12,750 nucleotides of DNA. Source: CAZUCD01 sp964618855 (GTDB lineage Bacteria; Sumerlaeota; Sumerlaeia; SLMS01; JANRJK01). Location of the stretch: assembly GCA_964618855.1 (NCBI GenBank), contig CAZUCD010000113.1, forward strand, positions 1 to 12,750, written 5' to 3'. The notes below the pieces were generated by a model, which did not search any database, was not told where the DNA came from, and was given only the letters and a program-made list of their open reading frames with translations. Of the stretch, positions 8,101-12,750 are shown one piece after another; within the stretch, counting starts at the first letter, position 1, and each line of letters begins with the position of its first letter. Made by a program: the position numbers and the translations under genes.

Positions 8101-8329
8101 CACGCCTGCCCAGCAGCCACGCACCGAGCGCGAGCCCCCCCATGAACGCGCCCAGGATGATCACCTGCGCCTGGCCCGTTCCGCCGAGGAACAGGGTCAG
8201 GTAGCGGGACCAGACCACCTGGTAGATGAGGCCCGCGATGCCGGACAGGAAGAAGCAGAGGTACAGAAGCGGGACGCGGATGGCTGCCGCCGTGGCGGAG
8301 CCCCCGGGATTCCGAGAGCCGTTGCTCAC
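5177..8329 (-). CDS. multi-pass membrane protein with spermidine-synthase-like domain and C-terminal TPR region
   Basis: This is a 1050-residue fused SpeE-family protein. Residues 20-480 form a multi-pass membrane domain made of two related halves (about 21-211 and 253-444). GIAGLIYQVVW pairs with GISGFVSFVYEVAW, LLPTTLMGGTLP with LVPTVFIGATVP, and both halves contain LNSFG/INTAG-type helices. Residues 500-725 are a Rossmann methyltransferase-like domain resembling spermidine synthase, with VLVVGLGSGMTAGAA (575-589), VVELIPEVVEAAR (599-611) and YDVIILEPTNPWIAG (644-658). The two aspartates of the DSxDP catalytic motif are Glu650 and Asn653, so ordinary aminopropyl transfer is unlikely. Residues about 865-1030 are helical with TPR-like repeats. 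The start is GTG (8329-8327), whose GTGA overlaps the hisS stop, and no Shine-Dalgarno is seen, which argues for translational coupling. Relatives of this architecture are annotated only as fused spermidine synthases. The substrate is unknown. Confidence 0.88.
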   Translation of the reverse strand: MSNGSRNPGGSATAAAIRVPLLYLCFFLSGIAGLIYQVVWSRYLTLFLGGTGQAQVIILGAFMGGLALGAWLLGRRADATPHPLKLYAMLELGIGLCGIVYPSLFDPIRSLFVALARALGLGPVGVNVAGIAVCALTVLLPTTLMGGTLPVLSRFMVENSTSVGRHVSRLYYLNSFGAVVGSLVGGMFLIPMLGLPFSMYAAAFLNLEVALVSWLLHAMLRGGATGEAARESAPAPAFEPDRASGPMTAARIALVVIGISGFVSFVYEVAWIRLLTTVLGTSSFSFSIMLSAFIAGITLGSFLLSRRRDEHGWFRVLGWCELGAGLSALLSIMVYQRLPYYLNQWRSVFANEDIAYPYFQAGSFLLCFIVMLVPTVFIGATVPAATRVVADEMRGLGHKIGSVFAINTAGTLVGALTAGFLLLPALGIRRTVEVAVGLNIALGLWVILADRTQPAPRLLRPAFAPVALLATLAAYLAFAPAWDQRVFTAATYRMKWRLASYEAFQEFIAARELVYYRDGKDASIAVTREHDEETREEVLTLRVNGKPDASTAQDTGTQILIGHLPMMLHPAPKDVLVVGLGSGMTAGAATAYPGANVTVVELIPEVVEAARHFGPWNNNVTSNPAVRLVVQDAKTFMQLDDATYDVIILEPTNPWIAGVAGLFSEEFLRDVRSRLRPGGTVLQWMHLYEMDDRAVWSVLRTFNEHFSYSTIFCIGVDMAIVGSTEPFEPDFARMEARAAEPSVAASLRVAHVEGILPLLSMQAVAKNDTPGPYVRMAWSNSDMYPLLEYVAVRGFFRRGFADSFKTLDRRGLTPGEGGLWLREYTPSVPPANEMFANWFHAKRKSRMMFDQYHLAWTDLWAKYHPGSPEMLLARASVMREDLAARARLLESPALADVPESLRERSRIAHAAYSKSTSFVHEADTASLMELHRRAADASPSQATEALFALGSVQLDSGHAEDAVATFGRALASVASEGPVRDSVRLRLAAAHASLGQLDRAESVLREIPEDGRGNFEVRNSRHFELCRILQERQRGEPPGDMSNPPIGWFE

Positions 8330-9774
8330 GCGCCGCGCTGAAGGAGCGCGCGCACCTCGGCCACCATGTCGGCGCGGGCAATCGTGCTCTGCCCGGCCTT
8401 CCCCGCGTCGCGGTAGGCGTCGCGGTCGGCGATGCCCTCCCGCGCGGCCGCGCCGGCGCGCAGGTCCTTGATGCTCACCTCACCGCGGTCGAACTCGTCG
8501 CTTCCAACGATGATGGCGACCGGGATCCCGCGCGCATTGGCGTGGGACAACTGATCCGTGATCGATGCCTTCTTCTTCCCGAAGTAAATCTCGGAGTTGA
8601 TGCCGGCGGCGCGCAGCTCCGAGGCGAGCGCCAGGTACCGCGCCCGGTCGACTCCGCGGAACGTCACGACCTGGACTTGCACGATCGATGGCTCGCCCGA
8701 GAAGGCCCCAGCGGCATCGAGCGCCGCGATGAGCCGATCAAGCCCGATGGACGCACCCGTCGCGGGAACGCTCGCGGTCGAAAAGCGCGACACCAGCCCG
8801 TCGTAGCGCCCGCCTCCCATGACCGTCCCGAACTGTGGCAGGTCCGGGAGCTTCATCTCGAACACGGGGCCCGTGTAGTAGTCGAGGCCGCGTGCGAGGG
8901 ACGGGTCGAACACCGCCTCGTCCTCGCGGATGCCGAGCGCGTCCATCGCGGCGGCGAGCTCACGCAGCTCCGCCAGCGCCTCGTCGAGTTCCTTCGAGGC
9001 GGCCACGGCCTTTGCGATGGCGTCGATCACGGCGCCGCGCGTGTCCGCGGAGATGGCCAGGAACCCCTCGATGCGGGTGATGGTCTCGGGTTCGAGCCCC
9101 ACGCCGCGAATCGGGTCGCCGGACTCGTCGATGCGTCCCGGGCCCAACTCCAGGCGCACGCCTGCGGCGCCGACCTTGTCGAGCTTGTCGATTACGCGCA
9201 GGACGTGGCGCTGGCGCTCGAGCTCAGGGATGGCGCAGCCGAGGAGCACCGCGTCCACGACCTTGCGGCTGTTGACGTGCAGGCGGCTCTTGGCGTTGGT
9301 GAGCAGCCGCATCGCGCCGCACATGACCGCGCAGACTTCCGCGTCCACGGCGACGTCGGCGCTCCCTGCGTGGTCGAAGTCGAACTGGGTGAACTGGCGG
9401 TAGCGGCCGGGCCCCGGCTTGTCCGCCCGAAACACCGGCCCGAAGGCGTAGCGGCGGAAGGGCAGCCCTAGCTCCGCGGGATACTGCGCAAGGAGGCGGG
9501 CAAACGGCACGGTGAGGTCGAAGCGCAGGGCGATCGGCTCATCCTCCGGGGAGGAGAACCGGAAGAGTTCCTTGTTGGCGCCCTCACCCCCCATGCCGAG
9601 GAGCGTGTCGAGGTACTCGACGGCGGGTGTCTCGATGGGGACGAAGCCGAAGGACTCGACGAGTGGCCTGAGGCGTTCGATCAGGTCGAGCCGGCGCCGC
9701 GCCTCCGCCGGGTGATGATCCTGGAAGCCCTTGAGCGTGCGCGGTTCAACGAGGCTCGGCTTGGGGGCGGTCAT
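8326..9774 (-). CDS. hisS: histidyl-tRNA synthetase (alphaproteobacterial-like motif 2)
   Basis: This cytoplasmic class II synthetase charges tRNA-His. The 482-residue protein carries the family landmarks. The N-terminal LKGFQDHHPAEA region is followed by the conserved DLTVPFARL at 86-94 and motif 2, FRADKPGPGRYRQFTQFDFD, at 115-134. The histidine-specific motif is LARGLDYYTGP at 293-303, then GGGRYDGLV at 320-328 and motif 3 around GASIGLDRL at 340-348. An anticodon-binding domain follows (about 365-480). It is longer than the roughly 420 residues of E. coli HisRS; part of the extra length appears to sit in the helical insert before residue 290. Motif 2 reads KPGPGRxRQFxQ rather than the common ExPQxGRxREFxQ, the form I associate with Alphaproteobacteria. 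A tRNA-His gene lies 77 bases upstream on the same strand. The downstream membrane gene starts inside the stop codon. Confidence 0.97.
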   Translation of the reverse strand: MTAPKPSLVEPRTLKGFQDHHPAEARRRLDLIERLRPLVESFGFVPIETPAVEYLDTLLGMGGEGANKELFRFSSPEDEPIALRFDLTVPFARLLAQYPAELGLPFRRYAFGPVFRADKPGPGRYRQFTQFDFDHAGSADVAVDAEVCAVMCGAMRLLTNAKSRLHVNSRKVVDAVLLGCAIPELERQRHVLRVIDKLDKVGAAGVRLELGPGRIDESGDPIRGVGLEPETITRIEGFLAISADTRGAVIDAIAKAVAASKELDEALAELRELAAAMDALGIREDEAVFDPSLARGLDYYTGPVFEMKLPDLPQFGTVMGGGRYDGLVSRFSTASVPATGASIGLDRLIAALDAAGAFSGEPSIVQVQVVTFRGVDRARYLALASELRAAGINSEIYFGKKKASITDQLSHANARGIPVAIIVGSDEFDRGEVSIKDLRAGAAAREGIADRDAYRDAGKAGQSTIARADMVAEVRALLQRGA

Positions 9775-9807
9775 CGTGGCGGGGAAACTCCGTGCCCAAA
9801 ATGAATC

Positions 9808-9841
9808 GGGCGGGCGAGCCCTTGACCGGCGTCACCCGCCC
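9808..9841 (-). repeat. inverted repeat between tRNA-His and hisS, possible leader hairpin or weak terminator
   Basis: GGGCGGG at 9808-9814 and CCCGCCC at 9835-9841 form a 7-bp GC stem around a 20-base loop. On the minus strand the stem is followed by GATTCATTTT, a poor U-tract. The copies of AAAATGA at 9798-9804 and 9844-9850 flank it as a direct repeat. It could end part of the tRNA transcripts, mark a processing site, or be a leader hairpin controlling hisS. Function is not established. Confidence 0.35.
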
Positions 9842-9851
9842 CGAAAATGAG

Positions 9852-9928
9852 TGGTACCGAGAGTGGGACTCGAACCCACGACCCCTGGATCCACAATCCA
9901 GTGCTCTAACCAACTGAGCTATCTCGGC
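9852..9928 (-). tRNA. tRNA-His (anticodon GTG)
   Basis: The minus strand folds as a complete 77-base cloverleaf. The acceptor stem is GCCGAGA/TCTCGGT (six Watson-Crick pairs plus a G1-U72 wobble). The D arm is GCTC/GAGC with a nine-base loop. The anticodon stem is CTGGA/TCCAG with loop TTGTGGA (anticodon GTG). The variable loop has five bases, and the T arm is GTGGG/CCCAC with loop TTCGAGT. The CCA end is encoded (complement of 9852-9854). The discriminator base is A73 (complement of 9855), not the C73 that normally pairs with the extra G-1 of bacterial tRNA-His. A G is encoded at -1 but cannot pair normally with A73. Placement just ahead of hisS on the same strand suggests a shared transcript or coordinated expression. 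Confidence 0.97.
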
Positions 9929-9947
9929 CCTGCCGCACGGTGGGCCC

Positions 9948-9991
9948 GCGCGACGAGGGGGAAGTGTCGGGACCTCCCCCCCGCGCGTCAA
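9948..9991 (-). promoter_or_regulatory. hairpin and weak promoter candidate between the hydrolase gene and tRNA-His
   Basis: The 76-base gap downstream of the hydrolase stop contains an imperfect hairpin: inner stem GGGGGA 9957-9962 with TCCCCC 9975-9980, outer stem GCGCG 9948-9952 with CGCGC 9982-9986. There is no T-tract, so it is not a standard terminator. On the minus strand TTGACG (9991-9986) is followed 17 bases later by GACACT (9968-9963). This could be the tRNA-His/hisS promoter, though the -10 match is only three of six. Confidence 0.3.
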
Positions 9992-10004
9992 CGATGTTCG
10001 CAGG

Positions 10005-11015
10005 TTAGGGCGCCGGTCGCAGCGCCAGGTCGTTGTCCTCGATCCGGGTCCGGGTCGGGAGGGCGTTGCGGTCGATGTCCCCGATCAGGGTGAGCGCCAG
10101 GTCCCTGCAAAATCCGGGGTCATGGAAGTACCACGAGTGGGCGAAGGCGCCGATGCCGCCCACCTCCGACCACCAGTTGCGGGAGAGCATCTGGAAGCGG
10201 GGCCCGGCGTCCACGTCCACGAACTTGTCGATGGAGTCGGGGGGGATCCCCACCCTGCCGGCGCGGGGGGAGAGGCCGGCCCGCTTCGCGTTCGAGACCT
10301 TCAACACGTTGTCGAAGGGACTGTAGTAGTTCGTCAGTCGGGCGCAGTGCTCGTCGAACGCCTTGGTGGCGTCCGAGCGTGGTTCGAGGGAGGAGCCTGC
10401 TATGTCCGCGGCGATGAGGACGACCTGACCGACCATCCATGGGTCGCCGCGCATAGTGCGGTAGTCGCGGCTCCCGAGGAAGGCCTCCCTGACGACGAAG
10501 GCGCCCATCGAGTGCGCCATGACGGAGATGTCCACGAGGCAGTCGTCGCGGCGCCTGGCCAGGAACGGCTTGAGCAGGCGGGTGACGAGCAGGTTGGCGG
10601 TGGCCTTGGCGTCGTTTCGGTCCTCAAGATAGCCGATGGCGATGTCATTGCTCGGCCAGTCGAACCCGATGACGGTGCCGTTCCAACCCGCGGTGTTGAG
10701 GAGGCGTTCCAGGCTTCGCTGGCGGGCGAGCGCGACCTCCATGGTGTTGTTGTAGCCGTGGACAAAGGCGAGGACCCGCCCCTCGCAACCCGGCTCCTCG
10801 CCGTGAGGTTGCGGCCCCCCCGCGAGCGAGGCCGCATGGCGTTCGTGCGCGTCGTTGGCGACTGCCCTGAACCAATCGGCATGCGATCCGACCTCGTGCT
10901 GCAAACCGGGGACAGTGTCGCCTGCGGGGACCGCCAGGTACGAGACGTCCCCAATCTGGGGTTCGGCGACAAAGCCGGACCTCCTCTTCTTCCTGCAGGT
11001 TAACATGAAACTCAT
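10005..11015 (-). CDS. alpha/beta hydrolase, DUF900-like
   Basis: The 336-residue protein has the serine-hydrolase layout of the DUF900 family. The oxyanion-loop strand is VLAFVHGYNNT (81-91), then VIGFDWPSND (115-124), and the nucleophile elbow is AHSMG (167-171) with Ser169. Asp235 in YYSPFDNVL (231-238) and His293 in FAHSWYF (291-297) are the likely remaining triad members. Family members are probable esterases or lipases, but the natural substrate is not known. There is no signal peptide or membrane span, and the N-terminus is basic (CRKKRRSG), so a cytoplasmic location is inferred. The frame could extend to an ATG at 11090. The chosen ATG (11015) has a strong GGAGG seven bases upstream, and the extra 25 residues would read through the presumed promoter. 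It is divergent from the secreted repeat protein and has no co-directional gene immediately upstream in view. Confidence 0.85.
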   Translation of the reverse strand: MSFMLTCRKKRRSGFVAEPQIGDVSYLAVPAGDTVPGLQHEVGSHADWFRAVANDAHERHAASLAGGPQPHGEEPGCEGRVLAFVHGYNNTMEVALARQRSLERLLNTAGWNGTVIGFDWPSNDIAIGYLEDRNDAKATANLLVTRLLKPFLARRRDDCLVDISVMAHSMGAFVVREAFLGSRDYRTMRGDPWMVGQVVLIAADIAGSSLEPRSDATKAFDEHCARLTNYYSPFDNVLKVSNAKRAGLSPRAGRVGIPPDSIDKFVDVDAGPRFQMLSRNWWSEVGGIGAFAHSWYFHDPGFCRDLALTLIGDIDRNALPTRTRIEDNDLALRPAP

Positions 11016-11022
11016 TTTGGTT

Positions 11023-11027
11023 CCTCC
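11023..11027 (-). promoter_or_regulatory. ribosome binding site of the DUF900-like hydrolase
   Basis: GGAGG on the minus strand sits 7 bases before the ATG at 11015. It is the clearest Shine-Dalgarno in the window and it fixes the start 25 codons inside the longest possible frame. Confidence 0.75.
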
Positions 11028-11045
11028 ATGTGGAACTGTATAACA

Positions 11046-11074
11046 CAAATACACCCCGGATGGCCCCCGGTCAA
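11046..11074 (-). promoter_or_regulatory. candidate sigma-70-like promoter of the hydrolase gene
   Basis: TTGACC (11074-11069) and TATTTG (11051-11046) are separated by 17 bases, and the tract to the start codon is the most A/T-rich of this spacer. The -35 matches five of six consensus bases and the -10 only three. The position fits a short leader ending at the GGAGG site. Confidence 0.3.
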
Positions 11075-11175
11075 CGTGGAATGGCGGCACCCCCCAACCG
11101 GGATCGGGACGCCGGGCGGCAACCCCATTAAAATGAACCCCCTACGGTTCCGTTGTTGCCACGCCCCCGGTGTCC

Positions 11176-11191
11176 CATCCTAGCTAGGATG
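11176..11191. promoter_or_regulatory. perfect 16-bp palindrome, operator candidate in the divergent spacer
   Basis: CATCCTAGCTAGGATG is a perfect palindrome in the 242-base spacer (11016-11257) between two divergent genes. It lies 66 bases before the ATG of the secreted protein and 160 bases from the hydrolase start. A TAAAAT at 11129-11134 could be the -10 of the plus-strand gene, but its -35 region (about 11106-11111) is poor; in that case the palindrome would sit just inside the leader. A dimeric repressor site or a leader hairpin are both possible. Confidence 0.4.
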
Positions 11192-11247
11192 CCGTTGGTC
11201 CACCTGCAATCAGGCCCCAGGCCCCCGCTGGGGAGCGACCCGGCCCC

Positions 11248-11252
11248 AGGAG
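11248..11252 (+). promoter_or_regulatory. ribosome binding site of the secreted repeat protein
   Basis: AGGAG lies five bases before the ATG at 11258. It serves this ATG better than the out-of-frame ATG at 11254, which would leave only one base between site and start and opens a frame without a signal peptide. Confidence 0.6.
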
Positions 11253-11257
11253 CATGC

Positions 11258-12750
11258 ATGCGTTCCAATCACAGGATACGATTCGCGGCCGCCCTCACGC
11301 TGGCGGCGCTGTCTGCGGGAGCACACACTGTCGTCATGGCGCAGGACACCTGCGCCACCGCCATACTGGTTCCATCTCCCCTGCCGCAGGATGTCGTGGT
11401 GGACACTTCCTCGTACCTGGACGGGGGCGCGATTTCCTGCACGGTGACGAATGGCGGCGTTGGCGGGAGGGACGTTTGGCTGCGGCTGCCGGCGCTCACG
11501 GCCGGTCAGACCTACCGGGTGAAAACCTATGCAGGGACCGTGGCCGACACAGTCGTTGAGGTTTTCCGCACGACGACGGGCTGCGGTGGCCTGGTGTCGG
11601 TGGGTTGCAACGACGATGCGAGCGGATCGGTCGTTACGTCGGAGATGACGTTCGTCGCGATCGCCGGGAACACCTACTACGTGAAGGCGGAATCATACTA
11701 TGACGAGGGCGGCACGTTCACCGTTCGCATCGGCCCTCCCCCGCCCGCGCTGACCAACAACACGTGCGCGACAGCGACGAACATCCCGTCCCTGCCCTAC
11801 AACAACGAGATCAACGTCTCGACCGGTACTAACACGGGGGACTTCGACAACAATCCGTCGAACGGCACGAGCGGCATCGACGCGTTCTGGCGGTTCATCC
11901 CACTGCTGAACGGTGTCTATACGGTGCGCGGGGCCAACAACGACCCCGGGGGGACGATGTGCCTCGGGTACTGGAGCGGCGCGTGCGGGACGCTGGTGCC
12001 CCTTGCCAACCCGACGCTGGGAATCGCGCCGGTGGTGACCCAGACACTGCTTGGCGGCCAGACCTACTACATCATCTACGATGATGCGTTCTTCGGGACG
12101 CCCCCGCAGAACGTGGAGATCTGGCTGGATGGCGGCCCTGTCGCACCGGTCAACGACACGTGCGCGGCCGCGACGGTGCTTGCGCTCAATGTCCCCCGGA
12201 CACTGGATCTGTCGCAGGCGAACGACGAGGGCCGCGACCTCGTGGTCATGACGGAGATTGGCGCCTCCGCGCTCCCCGATGCGTACTTCCGGTTCACGCC
12301 GACGACCTCGGCTGTCTACCGACTGCGGGCCGATGAAGCCGGAGGTTCGCCGGTGATAGGCGCCTTCGCGGGCACGTGCGGGACGCTCACGGAGATCGAT
12401 TCCACCTGGACCGGCGGCTACAATGAGCCCGAACGCGCGGACCTGAACGTCCGCATGACCGCGGGAACGACCTACTATGTGCTGACGGAGACTTTCAATC
12501 CGACGACCTCGATCACGACGGTCGTCAATGGGCCGCTCTCGGCGCCGAGCCTCGGAGGCGACACCTGCGACCAGCCCCTGTTCCAGACAGGGACGGGTTC
12601 GGTGAACGTCAATGTGGACAACATGGTGAACGACATCATCAACAGCGTGACCGAGGTCGCGCTCGGGGTGCCGGTGGACCTGGGGGGCAGGGACGCGTTC
12701 ATCCGCTTCACGCCCGAGTTTTCAGTCCCGCACACGTTCAGTGTATCGGG
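11258..12750 (+). CDS. secreted protein with repeated PPC-like Cys-containing beta units, C-terminus outside window
   Basis: An open frame of 497 codons runs to the window edge without a stop. Residues 1-28 are a signal peptide: a basic start (MRSNHRIR), a hydrophobic stretch AAALTLAALSAGA, and probable cleavage after VMA-28. The rest is three whole repeats and one partial repeat of about 130 residues, opening with DTC, NTC, DTC and DTC at 30, 168, 300 and 435. Each repeat has a D(V/A)(W/F/Y) strand motif (DVWLRLP 72-78, DAFWRFIP 208-215, DAYFRFTP 341-348, DAFIRFTP 479-486). The first three also have a CG(G/T)L motif and an A/G-G-x-TYY strand (GNTYYVK, GQTYYII, GTTYYVL). This resembles the pre-peptidase C-terminal-like beta-sandwich modules common in surface proteins of planctomycetes, myxobacteria and related groups. 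The protein is presumably exported through Sec to the periplasm or surface. No enzyme domain is visible in this part. The C-terminal anchor, if any, lies beyond the window. Confidence 0.85.
   Translation, partial: MRSNHRIRFAAALTLAALSAGAHTVVMAQDTCATAILVPSPLPQDVVVDTSSYLDGGAISCTVTNGGVGGRDVWLRLPALTAGQTYRVKTYAGTVADTVVEVFRTTTGCGGLVSVGCNDDASGSVVTSEMTFVAIAGNTYYVKAESYYDEGGTFTVRIGPPPPALTNNTCATATNIPSLPYNNEINVSTGTNTGDFDNNPSNGTSGIDAFWRFIPLLNGVYTVRGANNDPGGTMCLGYWSGACGTLVPLANPTLGIAPVVTQTLLGGQTYYIIYDDAFFGTPPQNVEIWLDGGPVAPVNDTCAAATVLALNVPRTLDLSQANDEGRDLVVMTEIGASALPDAYFRFTPTTSAVYRLRADEAGGSPVIGAFAGTCGTLTEIDSTWTGGYNEPERADLNVRMTAGTTYYVLTETFNPTTSITTVVNGPLSAPSLGGDTCDQPLFQTGTGSVNVNVDNMVNDIINSVTEVALGVPVDLGGRDAFIRFTPEFSVPHTFSVS
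11345..12750 (+). repeat. tandem protein-level repeats (about 130 residues) in the secreted protein
   Basis: Units start at about 11345, 11759, 12155 and 12560, the last cut by the window edge. They share the xTC opening, the DxxxRFxP strand and a C-terminal TYY strand, but differ strongly in DNA sequence, so they are old duplications rather than recent tandem copies. Unit 1 has additional cysteines (residues 61, 109, 117) that could form extra disulfides. Confidence 0.7.

Noticed and set aside
5177..8329. Annotation as a functional spermidine synthase
   Set aside because: The catalytic DSxDP acids are replaced and the domain is embedded in a multi-pass TPR protein; polyamine synthesis is not supported.
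9746..9991. 81-codon minus-strand frame spanning the tRNA-His gene
   Set aside because: It reads through a complete cloverleaf tRNA and has no independent support.
11254..11559. 101-codon frame beginning at ATG 11254
   Set aside because: It is the wrong frame: the frame from 11258 gives a signal peptide and clear repeats and stays open for 497 codons.

Overview
The window is high-GC, densely packed bacterial chromosome: long open frames with G/C-rich third positions, junctions of only a few bases, and no insertion sequence, phage gene or CRISPR array. It holds seven protein genes (the first and last cut by the window edges) and one tRNA gene. The secreted protein with repeated Cys-containing beta units, the GT-C glycosyltransferase and the large membrane protein with a spermidine-synthase-like domain fit a Gram-negative, probably uncultured lineage of the planctomycete, myxobacterial or Sumerlaeota/Hydrogenedentota kind. 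The phylum cannot be fixed from this sequence. The histidine system (tRNA-His with A73, HisRS with an alphaproteobacterial-like motif 2) is an extra taxonomic clue.

Layout. 1-592 (minus) is the N-terminal part of a multi-pass glycosyltransferase. A 136-base divergent spacer with two small hairpins separates it from serS (729-2003, plus), followed 16 bases later by trmJ (2020-2820, plus), a tRNA 2'-O-methyltransferase gene. trmJ converges, with only 2 bases between stop codons, on a minus-strand block. In its own direction of transcription that block reads: tRNA-His (9928-9852), hisS (9774-8326), a 1050-residue membrane protein with a spermidine-synthase-like domain and C-terminal TPRs (8329-5177), and a membrane-anchored pseudokinase with PA14 and concanavalin-A-like domains (5171-2823). 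hisS and the membrane protein share a GTGA overlap, and the last two genes are 5 bases apart, so the three proteins are very probably co-translated. Upstream of the tRNA, also on the minus strand, is an alpha/beta hydrolase of the DUF900 type (11015-10005). It is divergent from a secreted four-repeat protein that runs off the right edge (11258-12750, plus). Their 242-base spacer carries a perfect 16-bp palindrome and promoter-like elements.

How the genes fit together. Two aminoacyl-tRNA synthetases, a tRNA methyltransferase and a tRNA-His make this a translation-centred neighbourhood. The two membrane proteins behind hisS have no obvious role in translation. One is a kinase-like domain without any lysine, joined through one membrane span to two probable sugar- or surface-binding domains. 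The other is a duplicated multi-pass domain joined to a methyltransferase-like fold whose aminopropyltransferase acids are replaced. The points most worth a second look are the non-canonical tRNA-His/HisRS pair, the pseudokinase-PA14 protein, and the tight coupling of these membrane proteins to hisS.
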